This document shows positions 1 to 9,250 of a stretch of DNA of 64,000 nt, piece after piece; position 1 is the stretch's first letter, and each line of letters opens with the position of its first letter. Where the stretch lies: the NCBI RefSeq assembly GCF_036227105.1, contig NZ_CP109434.1, positions 501,001 through 565,000 on the forward strand, written 5' to 3'. A program made the translations under genes and the position numbers. Below the pieces are notes generated by a model, which worked only from the letters and a program-made list of their open reading frames with translations, did no database searches and was not told the origin of the DNA. Origin of the DNA: Amycolatopsis sp. NBC_01488 (GTDB lineage: Bacteria > Actinomycetota > Actinomycetes > Mycobacteriales > Pseudonocardiaceae).

Positions 1-10
1 CTCCCAACCC

Positions 11-43
11 GGGCCTGTCGCCGGATCGCGGCGACAGGGCCCG
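11..43 (-). terminator. Terminator hairpin after plsC
   Basis: A GC-rich inverted repeat (cctgtcgcc / ggcgacagg at 14-22 and 30-38, extended by gggc/gccc with one bulged base) lies just beyond the minus-strand stop codon at 46-48. It has no U-tract, as is usual in actinomycetes. It probably ends the acyltransferase operon. Confidence 0.6.
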
Positions 44-45
44 GA

Positions 46-930
46 TCACTTCGCGGGAGGCGAAGCCAGGGGGACCGGCTGGGGACGCGGGGTCCGGCGC
101 CGCTGCTGGGCCGGGATCTTCACCGTCCCCAGCGCCGAATGCACCGACGCCTCGGCGAGCGCCGCCAGCTCACGACGATTCTCCGCACGGCCCGGCGCAA
201 TCTCCGGGCAGATGTGGATTTCCAGCACCAGCCCGCGCAGCGCCGCGACCCGGCGCAGGGACGCGATCAGCGACTCCGGGCCGATGAACGACGGACGACT
301 GGTCTCCCGGCCGTCCGCGAGGCGGTACCGCAGCGCGATCGGGCGGACCGGGACGCCGCCGTCGATGGCCGCCTGGAACGTCGCGGTCGTGAATCGACCA
401 GACGCCAAGCCGCACCACGTCGTGCCCTCCGGGGTCACGCTCACCAGCGACCCCGTCCGCAGCGCGTCGGCCAGCGACGCCATCGTGGCCGGCAACGTCG
501 TCAGGCGTTCGCGGTCGAGGAAGATGCTGCCGCCGCGGCGGACCAGGCCGCCCAGCACGGGCCAGCCCGCGATCTCCTTCTTGGCCAGCGCCCGCATCGG
601 CCGCAGCGCGTTGATCGCGACGATGTCCAGCCACGAGATGTGGTTGTTGACCACCAGCGCGCCACGGCCGGCCGGCGCGGTCAGGAAGTCCTCGCCGCCG
701 CGAACGTCCAGCCGGACGCCGAACGCCCGCAGCACGCCGCGGAAGATCAGCCGGACCCGGCGCTCGCGGCCCCACGACACCAGCAGGAGGGGTGCCGTCA
801 GCAGTGCCGAAAAAACGACGAAGATCGCCGCGGTGAAGCGCAGCACCCGCCGTGGGAAGCCGACGACCGGGTCGCCGTCGGTCAGGCAGCCGTCGCCGCA
901 CGGCGAGGCCGGCATCCAGGCGTGGCTCAT
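46..930 (-). CDS. 1-acyl-sn-glycerol-3-phosphate acyltransferase (PlsC/OlsA-like)
   Basis: A 294-residue lysophospholipid acyltransferase that should transfer an acyl chain to a lyso-lipid at the inner face of the membrane. A hydrophobic segment (about residues 24-50) precedes the acyltransferase block I motif NHISWLD. FLDRER and the PEGTT substrate-binding block follow in the expected order. The ATG at 930 overlaps the stop of the upstream N-acyltransferase as ATGA, so the two are translationally coupled. An N-acyltransferase plus an O-acyltransferase is the arrangement of OlsB/OlsA ornithine-lipid synthesis. The pair also matches the position of Rv3026c/Rv3027c beside fixBA in mycobacteria. 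Whether the product is ornithine lipid or another acylated lipid cannot be read from sequence. Confidence 0.85.
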   Translation of the reverse strand: MSHAWMPASPCGDGCLTDGDPVVGFPRRVLRFTAAIFVVFSALLTAPLLLVSWGRERRVRLIFRGVLRAFGVRLDVRGGEDFLTAPAGRGALVVNNHISWLDIVAINALRPMRALAKKEIAGWPVLGGLVRRGGSIFLDRERLTTLPATMASLADALRTGSLVSVTPEGTTWCGLASGRFTTATFQAAIDGGVPVRPIALRYRLADGRETSRPSFIGPESLIASLRRVAALRGLVLEIHICPEIAPGRAENRRELAALAEASVHSALGTVKIPAQQRRRTPRPQPVPLASPPAK

Positions 931-1709
931 ACCTGGACCCCGAGGAAGAACTTGAGGTAGCGCTCGTCGACGTTGTGCAGGTCCAGCACGACGAAGAAGT
1001 CCGCGACGCCGAAGTCGGCGTCGAGCGCGGGCGGTCCGTAGGCCTTGGCGCCGAGCCGGACGTAGCCCTTGATCAGCGGCGGAAGGAGCGAGCGGGCCGG
1101 GCGTTCGATCCCGGACGCGTCCCACGGGATCAGCGGCGAGACGCGCGTGGCCTCGTCCGAGTAGTGCTTGGTGCGCAGTACGTCCCACACACCGGCGGCG
1201 AACGAGCCGCCGTCCACCAGCGGGACCGACGCGCAACCGGCGAGGTAGCGGTGGCCGGAAAGCAGCATGTAGCGAGCGATCCCGGCCCAGACCAGGCTGA
1301 CGACGGCGCCGCTGCGGTGGTCCGGGTGCACGCACGATCGGCCGGTCTCGACCAGCGACGGCCGCAGCCCGTCGAGCGCGCTCAGGTCGAACTCGCTGTC
1401 GGCGTAGAGCTTTCCGGCCACGGCGGCGCGGTCGGGCGGCAGCATCCGGTAGCAGCCGACGATTTCGCCCGTGTTGTCGTCGCGGACCACGAGGTGGTCG
1501 CAGAACTCGTCGAACTCGTCGACGTCGAGACCGGCGATCGGCGAATGCAGCCGCGCGCCCATCTCCTCGGCGAAAACCCGGTGCCGGAGCCTCTGCGCGG
1601 CAACCACTTCTTCGTTCGCGTGGGCGACGAGGAGGGAGTACCGGGCAGCGTCCGCGGGGAGGTCGGCACCCGCCTGATCAGTGCTGACGAGGAGCTGTGA
1701 CGTCGTCAT
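927..1709 (-). CDS. GNAT-type N-acyltransferase (OlsB-like, acyl-ACP dependent)
   Basis: A 260-residue protein of the GNAT acyl-homoserine-lactone-synthase-like fold that includes OlsB. The N-terminal part has RLRHRVFAEEMGA and a following EFDEFCDHLVV stretch, then GCYRMLPP and ETGRSCVHPDHRSGAVV, the usual order in this family. The expected reaction is amide-bonding of a (3-hydroxy)acyl group from acyl-ACP to an amino acid such as ornithine. The next gene would then add the second acyl chain. The ATG at 1709 is preferred; a TTG two codons upstream (1715) is possible. It is the first gene of a two-gene operon, with about 150 bp of upstream DNA carrying the etfA terminator. Confidence 0.75.
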   Translation of the reverse strand: MTTSQLLVSTDQAGADLPADAARYSLLVAHANEEVVAAQRLRHRVFAEEMGARLHSPIAGLDVDEFDEFCDHLVVRDDNTGEIVGCYRMLPPDRAAVAGKLYADSEFDLSALDGLRPSLVETGRSCVHPDHRSGAVVSLVWAGIARYMLLSGHRYLAGCASVPLVDGGSFAAGVWDVLRTKHYSDEATRVSPLIPWDASGIERPARSLLPPLIKGYVRLGAKAYGPPALDADFGVADFFVVLDLHNVDERYLKFFLGVQV

Positions 1710-1821
1710 GGTCAAGGTGTACCTGCGCGGAGGAAGCCGCGGAGAGTGCCATCCGATGACCGATTAGTGCACGTTCAGTTAATTGCGGGTTCTCAGGCTT
1801 CTCTCAGGTCCCGCAACCGCG

Positions 1822-1857
1822 CGAAGGGCCTTCCGGGTGATCCCGGAAGGCCCTTCG
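1822..1857 (-). terminator. Strong terminator after etfBA
   Basis: A perfect 16-bp inverted repeat (1822-1837 and 1842-1857) encloses a 4-base loop, tgat, nine bases past the etfA stop. It separates the etfBA operon from the acyltransferase operon that reads the same way. Confidence 0.85.
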
Positions 1858-1866
1858 GAGCAACAC

Positions 1867-2826
1867 TCAGCCCTTGCGCTTCTCGACCGCTTCGGTCAGC
1901 TGCGGCGCGACGTTGAACAGGTCGCCGACGATGCCGAAGTCGGCGATCTCGAAGATCGGCGCCTCCGGGTCCTTGTTGACGGCGATGATCGTCTTCGACG
2001 TCTGCATGCCGGCGCGGTGCTGGATCGCGCCGGAGATGCCGAGCGCGATGTACAGCTGCGGCGACACGGTCTTGCCGGTCTGGCCGACCTGGAACTGCGC
2101 CGGGTAGTAGCCGGAGTCGACAGCGGCACGCGACGCGCCGACAGCCGCGCCGAGCGAGTCGGCCAGCTTCTCGACGACGTCGAACTTCTCCGCGGAGCCG
2201 ACACCACGGCCACCGGAAACCACGATCGAGGCCTCGGTCAGCTCGGGACGGTCACCGCCGGTCACCGGCTCGACGCCGGTGATCTTGGTCGACTTCGCCG
2301 GGTCGGTGGCGGGGAGCTCGACGGTCTCCTCGGCCGCCGCGCCCTCGGCCGGCTCGGCCTCGACCGCGCCCGGGCGGATCGAGACGACCGGCGCGCCCTT
2401 CGCGGACTTCGACTTGACCGAAAACGCACCACCGAAGATCGACTGGTCGATGACGCCGTCGCCGTTGACGCCCACGGCGTCGTAGATCAGGCCGGAGCCC
2501 AGACGTACGGCCAACCGGGCGGCGACCTCCTTGCCCTCACCGCTGGCGGTGACGAGCACGGCGGCCGGGGATGCCTGCTGCGCCAGCGCGGCGAGCACGT
2601 CCACCTTCGGCGTGACCAGGTAGTTCGCAGCGTCGTCGCCTTCCGCGACATACACCTTGGCGGCGCCGTGCGACGCCAGCGCCTGCTTCGCCTTGGCGGC
2701 GGTCCCGGTCGGGCCGACGACGACGGCCGACGGCTCACCGAGCGCGCGGGCCGCGGTCAGCAGCTCGAGCGTGACCTTCTTGACCTCACCGTCGACGTGG
2801 TCGACGAGGACGAGTACTTCAGCCAT
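1867..2826 (-). CDS. etfA: Electron transfer flavoprotein subunit alpha (EtfA/FixB)
   Basis: A 319-residue FAD-binding subunit of the electron transfer flavoprotein, which passes electrons from acyl-CoA dehydrogenases to the respiratory chain. The N-terminal half is the adenine-nucleotide-hydrolase-like domain. The C-terminal FAD domain shows GGRGVG, the [11 protein letters not shown] region, [16 protein letters not shown] and the ISGAIQH motif, all diagnostic of EtfA. Length is normal for the family. It is the second gene of an etfB-etfA operon (29-bp gap) and is followed by a strong hairpin. It corresponds to fixB (Rv3028c) in the mycobacterial order. Confidence 0.97.
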   Translation of the reverse strand: MAEVLVLVDHVDGEVKKVTLELLTAARALGEPSAVVVGPTGTAAKAKQALASHGAAKVYVAEGDDAANYLVTPKVDVLAALAQQASPAAVLVTASGEGKEVAARLAVRLGSGLIYDAVGVNGDGVIDQSIFGGAFSVKSKSAKGAPVVSIRPGAVEAEPAEGAAAEETVELPATDPAKSTKITGVEPVTGGDRPELTEASIVVSGGRGVGSAEKFDVVEKLADSLGAAVGASRAAVDSGYYPAQFQVGQTGKTVSPQLYIALGISGAIQHRAGMQTSKTIIAVNKDPEAPIFEIADFGIVGDLFNVAPQLTEAVEKRKG

Positions 2827-2855
2827 GTTCTTGGTTCCTCCTCGAAGAGCCGTTG

Positions 2856-3641
2856 TCAGATGAGCTTCTGGCCGACCAGGTACTCGGCGACCTTGGTGCC
2901 GCCGTCGCCCTCGTCCTCGACCTTCTCACCGGCGGTGCGCGGCGGCTTCGGCGAGGATTCGGTCACGGCGGACCACGCGTTGGCGAGGCCGACCTCGCCC
3001 GCGTCGACGCCCAGGTCGGCGATGGTGAACGTCTCGACCGGCTTCTTCTTCGCGGCCATGATGCCCTTGAACGACGGGTAGCGCGGCTCGTTGATCTTCT
3101 CGCCGACGCTCACCACCGCGGGCAGGGTCGCCTCGAGGCGGGTGAGGCCGTCCTCGGTCTCGCGGACGGCCTTGATGGTCGTGCCGTCGACCGTGACCTC
3201 GCGCGCGTAGGTGACCTGCGGCAGGCCGAGCAGCTCGGCGAGGATCGCGGGGACGGCGCCGCCGCGGCCGTCGGAGGACTCGTTGCCGGCGATGATCAGG
3301 TCGTAGCCTTCGACCTTCGCGATCGCGGCGGCGAGCACCTTGGCGGTGGCGATCGCGTCGGAGCCGTGCAGCGCCTCGTCGGAGACGTGGATGGCCTTGT
3401 CGGCGCCCATGGACAGCGCCTTGCGGATGGCGTCGGTCGCGCGGTCCGGGCCCACCGAGATCACGGTGACCTCGCCCTCGCCGGCTTCCTTGACCTTCAA
3501 CGCCTCTTCGACGGCCTTCTCGTTGATCTCGTCGAGCACGGCGTCGGCGGATTCGCGGTCAAGGGTGTGGTCGGTCCCGTTGAGCTTCCGCTCCGAGTAG
3601 GTGTCCGGTACCTGCTTGACCAGGACAACGATGTTCGTCAT
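2856..3641 (-). CDS. etfB: Electron transfer flavoprotein subunit beta (EtfB/FixA)
   Basis: A 261-residue partner of EtfA. It begins MTNIVVLVKQVPDTYS, the standard EtfB N-terminus, so ATG 3641 is chosen although the frame stays open upstream to 3683. The AMP-binding segment lies around SVGPDRATDAIRKALSMGAD, and LIIAGNESSDGRGGAVPAIL follows, both hallmarks. It is the first gene of the operon. About 240 bp of non-coding DNA separate it from the divergent degV gene, which must hold both promoters. Confidence 0.97.
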   Translation of the reverse strand: MTNIVVLVKQVPDTYSERKLNGTDHTLDRESADAVLDEINEKAVEEALKVKEAGEGEVTVISVGPDRATDAIRKALSMGADKAIHVSDEALHGSDAIATAKVLAAAIAKVEGYDLIIAGNESSDGRGGAVPAILAELLGLPQVTYAREVTVDGTTIKAVRETEDGLTRLEATLPAVVSVGEKINEPRYPSFKGIMAAKKKPVETFTIADLGVDAGEVGLANAWSAVTESSPKPPRTAGEKVEDEGDGGTKVAEYLVGQKLI

Positions 3642-3883
3642 GGGTCTGCTTCGACCTCCCGGTTGTGCCCCGCGGACGACCACGGGTCAGTGCTCTACTG
3701 GCCGGTAGATTAGGGCCAATCGGCGCGCAGGACCCGTCGAGGTGACGCCATTCACCTGGATGCGCAATCTAATGGGACCATCGTCCCGGTAGTCGACCAG
3801 TTACCTCCCTCGAACAGCCGTTCGTCCGATCGGACCAACCACGGCCTACTCGCAGTGGGTGTCAGGCATTAACCTCCCCCACC

Positions 3884-4726
3884 ATGCCCGCGCGCATCGC
3901 CGTCATCACCGACTCGAGCTCCTGCCTGCCCGACCTCGTCGCCTCCCGCTGGGCCATCGGAGTCGTCCAGATCCAGCTGAACCTGGGTGGTCACTTCGAC
4001 GACGAAAACCGCTTCGACCGCGACAAGGTGATCGACGCCATGAGAGAGGGGCACGTGATCACCACTTCGCCCCCGGATCCGGGGGCGTTCTTCTGGGCGT
4101 ACCAGGAAGCGGCCGCCTCCGGCGCGACGGCCATCGTCAGCATCCACATCTCGGGCCGCATGTCCGACACCGTCCGCGCGGCGCGCGAGGCCGCCCAGCA
4201 GGTCCGCATCCCCGTGCACGTCCTGGACAGCCGCACCACCGGGATGAGCCTCGGCTTCGCCGCGGTGTCCGCGGCCCGGGCGGCCGCGGCGGGCGCGGAC
4301 GCCGGCCGGGTCATCGAAGCCGCCGAACGCCGGTGCATCACCAGCACCGAGTTCATCTACGTCGACACGCTGGAGTACCTCCGCCGGGGCGGCCGGATCG
4401 GCGCCGCGCAGGCGATGCTCGGCACCGCGTTCTCCATCAAGCCGCTGCTCACGGTCAAGGACGGCGAGGTCGCGCCGCTGGCCCGCGTCCCCGGCACGCG
4501 GCGCGCGCTGGCCAAGATGGTCGACCTCGCGGTCAAGAAGTCCGGCGGCTTCCGCGCCGACATCGCCGTGACCCGGTTCGGCGCGAGCGACCACGAGCTC
4601 GAGATCGGCCGGCAGATCGAACGCCGGGTCCCGGCGATGGCCGAGAACATGGTCGTCGAAGCGAGCACGGTCATCGGCGCGCACCTCGGCCCGGGCGCGC
4701 TCGGCATCACGGTGTCGCCGGTGTAG
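3884..4726 (+). CDS. DegV family fatty-acid-binding protein
   Basis: A 280-residue DegV/EDD-fold protein. It has the ITDSSSCLPD start, TTSPPDPGAF, SIHISGRMSDT, VLDSRTTGMSLG and a C-terminal AHLGPGALGI. These are the conserved positions that hold a fatty acid in this family. In Firmicutes FakB homologues present the fatty acid to a FakA kinase; no kinase gene is visible here, so only a lipid-binding role is supported. It is transcribed divergently from etfBA. Its 3' end overlaps the convergent small membrane gene by 20 bp. Confidence 0.9.
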   Translation: MPARIAVITDSSSCLPDLVASRWAIGVVQIQLNLGGHFDDENRFDRDKVIDAMREGHVITTSPPDPGAFFWAYQEAAASGATAIVSIHISGRMSDTVRAAREAAQQVRIPVHVLDSRTTGMSLGFAAVSAARAAAAGADAGRVIEAAERRCITSTEFIYVDTLEYLRRGGRIGAAQAMLGTAFSIKPLLTVKDGEVAPLARVPGTRRALAKMVDLAVKKSGGFRADIAVTRFGASDHELEIGRQIERRVPAMAENMVVEASTVIGAHLGPGALGITVSPV

Positions 4727-5132
4727 TGACCCGGCGCCCCGGAATCGCCAGCACCACGAGCGGGACCACGACGCCGAGCGCGGTCGTCGCGATGATCAGC
4801 ACCTGGTCGATCCGCTCGAAGTGCGCCACGTGACCGAGGTGGTAGAGGAAGTGCGGCAGCCCGAACAGCAGGCCCGCCACACCGGCGAGCCGGGCCACGG
4901 CTGTGGTGCCGATCACGGCAACGCCGACCAGCAGCGCGGCGAGCGCCAGATTGAGGCCTCCAAAGTCGCGCAGGAGGTGCTCGTTGAAGGGCCCGTCCAT
5001 GGCGACCCAGCTGGTGCGAAAACCCGGAAAGTCCTGGTAGAAGCCGCTTGGCGACACCAGTGGCCAAATTCCGACCATCGCCTCGACCAGGCCGAAGACG
5101 ACGAGCAGTACGCGGGTGATTGTCCGTTGCAT
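4707..5132 (-). CDS. Small integral membrane protein, unknown function
   Basis: A 141-residue protein with four predicted membrane helices, starting at about residues 5-25, 57-79, 82-103 and 113-135. A polar WVAMDGPFNEHLLRDFGGLN segment lies between the first two helices. It is recognisable as the common actinobacterial DUF4345-like four-helix type, but I cannot assign a function. ATG 5132 is preferred because residues upstream of it (frame open to 5168) are polar and run into the divergent methyltransferase promoter. It is convergent with degV, overlapping by 20 bp. Confidence 0.75.
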   Translation of the reverse strand: MQRTITRVLLVVFGLVEAMVGIWPLVSPSGFYQDFPGFRTSWVAMDGPFNEHLLRDFGGLNLALAALLVGVAVIGTTAVARLAGVAGLLFGLPHFLYHLGHVAHFERIDQVLIIATTALGVVVPLVVLAIPGRRVTTPATP

Positions 5133-5185
5133 GACCACGGAACGAGGCGGCCGGCCCGGACGTGACACCCGCTAGGGTCGCGGAG

Positions 5186-5959
5186 GTGACCACCCCAGCC
5201 ACCCGGGCCGAGGCGCTGCACCTGACCGGCGAACGGACCGTCCCCGGCATCGCCGAGGAGAACTACTGGTTCCGACGCCACGAGGCCGCGTACCTCGCCC
5301 TGCTCCCCCACTGCGCGGACGCGACGGTGCTCGAAGCCGGCTGCGGTGAGGGCTACGGCGCGAGCCTCCTCGCGACCACAGCCCGCCGGGTGCTCGCGCT
5401 GGACTACGACGTGCCGACCACCGAGCACGTCGCCCGCCGCTACCCCGACGTCGCCGGCGCGCGGGCGAACCTGGCGTTCCTGCCGGTGCGCGACGCCGCG
5501 GTCGACGTCGTGGCCAATTTTCAGGTCATCGAGCACCTGTGGGACCAGGCCGGCTTCCTCGCCGAGTGCCGGCGAGTGCTGTCGCCGAACGGCAAACTGC
5601 TGGTCACGACGCCGAACCGGCTGACTTTCACCCCGGACAGCGACACGCCGCTGAACCCGTTCCACACCCGTGAGCTGGCGCCCGCCGAACTGGCCGGCCT
5701 GCTCGCCGACGCCGGTTTCGACGTCGAAACACTGCACGGCCTGCACCACGGCCAGGCCGTACGCGCGCTCGACGAGCGGTACGGCGGGTCGATCATCGAC
5801 GCCCAGCTCGACGTGGTCATGGGTTCGCTGCCCGGTCAGGCTGTCTGGCCGGAGGCGCTGCTCGCCGACGTCGCCGCCATCGAGGCCACGGGCTTCGACA
5901 TCCATGGCGACGACCTCGACGCGAGCCTCGACCTGGTCGCCGTGGCGGTGCGCCGATGA
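5186..5959 (+). CDS. SAM-dependent methyltransferase (Rv3030-like, MGLP locus)
   Basis: A class I methyltransferase of about 257 residues. The SAM-binding motif I is EAGCGEGYGA, motif II the acidic LALDYD, and the post-motif is the NFQVIEHLWD block. The GTG at 5186 is preferred because a TAGGGT -10 hexamer at about 5173 would give a leaderless start; GTG 5162 is also open. The stop overlaps the start of the GH57 gene (ATGA). The same pair occurs in mycobacteria as Rv3030-Rv3031, where Rv3030 is a proposed sugar O-methyltransferase of 6-O-methylglucose lipopolysaccharide. The substrate is inferred from context only. Confidence 0.85.
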   Translation: MTTPATRAEALHLTGERTVPGIAEENYWFRRHEAAYLALLPHCADATVLEAGCGEGYGASLLATTARRVLALDYDVPTTEHVARRYPDVAGARANLAFLPVRDAAVDVVANFQVIEHLWDQAGFLAECRRVLSPNGKLLVTTPNRLTFTPDSDTPLNPFHTRELAPAELAGLLADAGFDVETLHGLHHGQAVRALDERYGGSIIDAQLDVVMGSLPGQAVWPEALLADVAAIEATGFDIHGDDLDASLDLVAVAVRR

Positions 5960-7461
5960 ACGAAGGCACCTTCTGCCTCGTCCTGCACAGCCACCTGCCG
6001 TGGCTGCCGCACCACGGGAGCTGGCCCGTCGGCGAGGAATGGCTCTACCAGGCGTGGGCGCACTCCTACCTGCCGATGGTCGAGATGCTCGAGCGGCTCG
6101 CCGCCGAAGGCCGTCAGGATCTGCTGACGCTGGGCGTCACGCCGGTGCTCGCCGCGCAGCTCGACGACCCGTACAGCATCCGCGCGTTCCACGACTGGCT
6201 CGGCCACTGGCAGCTGCGCGCCCAGCACGCGTCGACGCTGTGGCGAGGCGACCCGACCCTGCGGGAGCTGGCGGCGGCCGAGCACCGGACCGCCGTCCGC
6301 GCGGCCGAGGAGCTGGGCACCCGCTGGCGGCACGGCTTCTCCCCCATCCTTCGTTCGCTGGTCGACAATTCGACGATCGAGCTGCTCGGCGGGCCGCTGG
6401 CCCACCCGTTCCAGCCGCTGCTGGACCCGCGGGTGCGCAAGTTCGCACTGAACGCCGGCCTGGCCGACATGGCGCTGCGGATCGGGTCGCGGCTCGCCGG
6501 GATTTGGGCGCCGGAGTGCGGCTACGCGCCTGGTATGGAAAAGGACTACGCGGCCGCGGGCGTCCGGCGGTTCATGGTCGACGGGCCGTCGCTGCGTGGC
6601 GAGACCTGGGCGGCGCGGCCGATCGGCGACAGCGACGTGGTCGCTTTCGGACGAGACCTCGAGGTCACCTACCGCGTGTGGTCGCCGAAGGCCGGCTACC
6701 CCGGCCACGCGGCATACCGCGACTTCCACACCTGGGCACACGAGGTCGGGCTCAAGGCGTCGCGCGTCACCGGGAAGACGGTCGAGCCGCCGGACAAGGC
6801 GCCGTACGACCCGTCGCTGGCCGCGGACGTGCTGGGGCTGCACGTCAAGGACTTCGTCGACACCGTGGTGACGCGGCTGCGTTCGCTGAAGAAGCAGCAC
6901 GGGCGTGAGGCGCTCGTGGTCGCCGCGTACGACACGGAGCTGTTCGGGCACTGGTGGCACGAAGGGCCGGCCTGGCTGGAGGGCGTGCTGCGCGCGTTGC
7001 CCGAGGCGGGCGTCCGGGTGACGACGCTGAAGGGCGCGCTCGACGCCGGGCTCGTCGGCGAGCCGATCGCGCTGCCCGCGTCGTCGTGGGGGTCGGGCAA
7101 GGACTGGCGCGTCTGGGACGGCGAACAGGTCAAGGACATGGTCGACGCCAACACCGCGCTGCAGCGGCGACTGCTCGACCTCGTTGCCGGTTTGGCGACC
7201 ACGGCGCGCGACACCGTCGCCGACCAGGCCGTGGCCGAAGCGATGCTGGCGCTGGAGAGCGACTGGGCGTTCATGGTCACCAAGGACTCGGCCGCGGACT
7301 ACGCGCGCCGCCGCGCGGCGGTGCACACCGAGCGCTTCGACGCTTTGGCCGATTTGCTGCGACGCGGCGACCGCGCACGGGCCGAAGAGCTGGCGGCGGC
7401 CTACCGCGCCGACGACGGACCGTTCGGGCACCTCGACGCCCGGGCACTGAAGCACGACTGA
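5956..7461 (+). CDS. GH57 1,4-alpha-glucan branching enzyme (Rv3031-like)
   Basis: A 501-residue glycoside hydrolase family 57 enzyme. It shows the N-terminal LHSHLPW motif, the nucleophile region GIWAPECGYAPG (catalytic Glu of APECG) and the acid region AYDTELFGHWWHEG (catalytic Asp). A helical C-terminal DUF1957-type domain follows. It should introduce alpha-1,6 branches into an alpha-1,4 glucan. Coupling to the upstream methyltransferase and the nearby GT4 gene fits assembly of methylglucose polysaccharide rather than bulk glycogen. In mycobacteria the glucosyltransferase follows directly; here about 5 kb of unrelated genes intervene. Confidence 0.93.
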   Translation: MNEGTFCLVLHSHLPWLPHHGSWPVGEEWLYQAWAHSYLPMVEMLERLAAEGRQDLLTLGVTPVLAAQLDDPYSIRAFHDWLGHWQLRAQHASTLWRGDPTLRELAAAEHRTAVRAAEELGTRWRHGFSPILRSLVDNSTIELLGGPLAHPFQPLLDPRVRKFALNAGLADMALRIGSRLAGIWAPECGYAPGMEKDYAAAGVRRFMVDGPSLRGETWAARPIGDSDVVAFGRDLEVTYRVWSPKAGYPGHAAYRDFHTWAHEVGLKASRVTGKTVEPPDKAPYDPSLAADVLGLHVKDFVDTVVTRLRSLKKQHGREALVVAAYDTELFGHWWHEGPAWLEGVLRALPEAGVRVTTLKGALDAGLVGEPIALPASSWGSGKDWRVWDGEQVKDMVDANTALQRRLLDLVAGLATTARDTVADQAVAEAMLALESDWAFMVTKDSAADYARRRAAVHTERFDALADLLRRGDRARAEELAAAYRADDGPFGHLDARALKHD

Positions 7462-7470
7462 AGGAGACTC

Positions 7471-7959
7471 ATGGGTATCCACGAAATTCCGGTCAAGACG
7501 CTCGACGGGACCGACAGCTCGCTGGGCGCGTTCGCTGGCAAGGCGCTGCTCGTGGTCAACGTCGCCTCAAAGTGCGGCCTGACCCCGCAGTACTCCGGAC
7601 TGGAGCGGCTTCAGGAGCGCTTCGGCGCCCAGGGCTTCTCCGTGGTCGGTTTTCCGTGCAACCAGTTCGCGGGGCAGGAGCCGGGCAGCGCCGAGGAGAT
7701 CCAGACGTTCTGTTCGACGACCTACGGCGTCACCTTCCCGCTGTTCGAGAAGATCGACGTCAACGGCGAGGGCAGGCATCCGCTGTACGCCGAACTGACC
7801 AAGACGGCCGACGTCGACGGCGACTCCGGCGACGTCCAGTGGAACTTCGAGAAATTCCTGGTCAGCGCCGACGGCGAGGTCCTGGCGCGGTTCCGGCCCC
7901 GGACCGAGCCCGAGGACGACCAGGTCGTCAAGGCCATCGAAGCCGCACTGCCGGCGTGA
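7471..7959 (+). CDS. Glutathione-peroxidase-family thiol peroxidase
   Basis: A 162-residue GPx-fold peroxidase. The peroxidatic Cys is in VNVASKCGLTPQY. The catalytic Gln is in PCNQFAGQEPG and the Trp/Asn pair in WNFEKFLV, so the full tetrad is present. The enzyme is Cys- not Sec-type. Actinobacteria generally lack glutathione, so reduction by thioredoxin is likely (family knowledge). ATG 7471 has a good AAGGAGA ribosome site eight bases upstream. It starts nine bases after the GH57 stop and may be co-transcribed, but no functional link is obvious. Confidence 0.93.
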   Translation: MGIHEIPVKTLDGTDSSLGAFAGKALLVVNVASKCGLTPQYSGLERLQERFGAQGFSVVGFPCNQFAGQEPGSAEEIQTFCSTTYGVTFPLFEKIDVNGEGRHPLYAELTKTADVDGDSGDVQWNFEKFLVSADGEVLARFRPRTEPEDDQVVKAIEAALPA

Positions 7960-7972
7960 ACCGACGGGTGAC

Positions 7973-7994
7973 GCGCCGGGCCATCGCCCGGCGC
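7973..7994. terminator. Bidirectional terminator hairpin
   Basis: A perfect 9-bp stem (gcgccgggc / gcccggcgc) with a 4-base loop lies between the convergent peroxidase and DUF1479 genes. It sits seven bases from the latter's stop. Confidence 0.8.
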
Positions 7995-8001
7995 GGCGCC
8001 G

Positions 8002-9231
8002 TCACAGGCCGAGTTGCTCGCGCCCGACCGCGTTGAGGTCGTCGAGCGTGGCGCGGCCGGTCCAGTTCATTTCGTAGTCTTCGGGCGCGAAGTCGCCCGG
8101 GCTCGCGCCGGTCAGGAACGCGCGGCCGCACTTCTCGGCGTAGGCCGCGTTCTTCGCGCAGTGCGGGCTCGCCGGGATGTACATGACGTTGCCCCAGCGG
8201 GCCGGGTTGGTGCCGTCGGCGACCGCGTGGACGATGTCGCCGTGCCACCAGACCGTGTCGCCCGGTTCGATCGCGGGGATCGAGGTCAGCGCGGGCAGCA
8301 GGTCGTCGTGGTATTTGTCGCTCACCGGCAGGGCCTGGCCGTTCGCGGCGCCACAGAGGTCGTCGTCCGGGAGGTCGTCCTGAAGCGCGCGAAGCAGTAC
8401 GTACGCGATCGCCGACGGGATCGGCACCACGTGCAGCACGCCGTCGCCCTGGCGCATTTCCGACAACGCGGTCCAGCCCTGGAAGGTGCGGAAGGCCGAG
8501 CACATGACCGTCGACGGGTATTCGTCCACTTCGGTGCGGTATGCGCCGTCCCACGGGTCGTACTGGTGCCAGTTTCCGGCGAAGACGTGGCGGAACACCT
8601 GCTGGTAGGCGGGCAGCAGCCAGCGTTCGACCGAGCCGGAATCGGTGTGCGCGGACAGTCCGAGCGACGCCGAGCCGGGCGGGCGGCGGCGGATGCGGTC
8701 GGGGTAGGCCGTGTCGCGATCGGGGTCGAACCAGACGCGCCCTTCGGACTCGTGCCGCCAGAAGGAGTTGAGGAACCGCCGGACGGCGACCATGTGCTCG
8801 TGCTGGCGGGCCTGGATCTGCGGCTTCGACCAGTAGACCGGGTAGATCTGCGGCTGGCCCGACGCGAGGCCGGCGAAGACGTCGTCGGCCGGGCCCTGGT
8901 ACGTGCCGGCGAAGTCGTTGTCAGCCAGGTACGCGGCCAGGTCGGCGTCCCAGGCTTCGGCCGTTTCGCGCGCGAAGGTGCCCTTGACGACGGCGCAGCC
9001 GCGGCGCCGGACGGCGTCGAGCGTGCGTTGCGGCACGGTCCCGTCGGCGATGTCGCGGTAGCGGACCACGGGGAAGGCGTCCGGGTCGGCGGCGACGGCG
9101 GCGACCTCCCGCCGCATCGCGTCGCGGACCTCGGCGAACGCGCCGGCGACGTCGCCGATCCGGGCGCGCAGCTCGTGCTTGGTCCGCGAGATGGCCTCGG
9201 ACATGTTCGCGGGCAGCTCAGTGGTCGTCAT
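8002..9231 (-). CDS. DUF1479 (YbiU-like) putative Fe(II)/2-oxoglutarate dioxygenase
   Basis: A 409-residue protein of the DUF1479 family, which has a double-stranded beta-helix like phytanoyl-CoA dioxygenase. LSAHTDSGSVERW supplies the HxD pair and GDIVHAVADG the distal His of an iron-binding facial triad. RWGNVMYIP offers an Arg for the co-substrate. The substrate is unknown. ATG 9231 (MTTTELP) is used. The gene is divergent from a ROK-family regulator across a 90-bp gap with a palindromic site, which suggests ROK control and hence a sugar-related substrate (inference). Confidence 0.8.
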   Translation of the reverse strand: MTTTELPANMSEAISRTKHELRARIGDVAGAFAEVRDAMRREVAAVAADPDAFPVVRYRDIADGTVPQRTLDAVRRRGCAVVKGTFARETAEAWDADLAAYLADNDFAGTYQGPADDVFAGLASGQPQIYPVYWSKPQIQARQHEHMVAVRRFLNSFWRHESEGRVWFDPDRDTAYPDRIRRRPPGSASLGLSAHTDSGSVERWLLPAYQQVFRHVFAGNWHQYDPWDGAYRTEVDEYPSTVMCSAFRTFQGWTALSEMRQGDGVLHVVPIPSAIAYVLLRALQDDLPDDDLCGAANGQALPVSDKYHDDLLPALTSIPAIEPGDTVWWHGDIVHAVADGTNPARWGNVMYIPASPHCAKNAAYAEKCGRAFLTGASPGDFAPEDYEMNWTGRATLDDLNAVGREQLGL

Positions 9232-9250
9232 CGGTGTCCTCACGATCTTT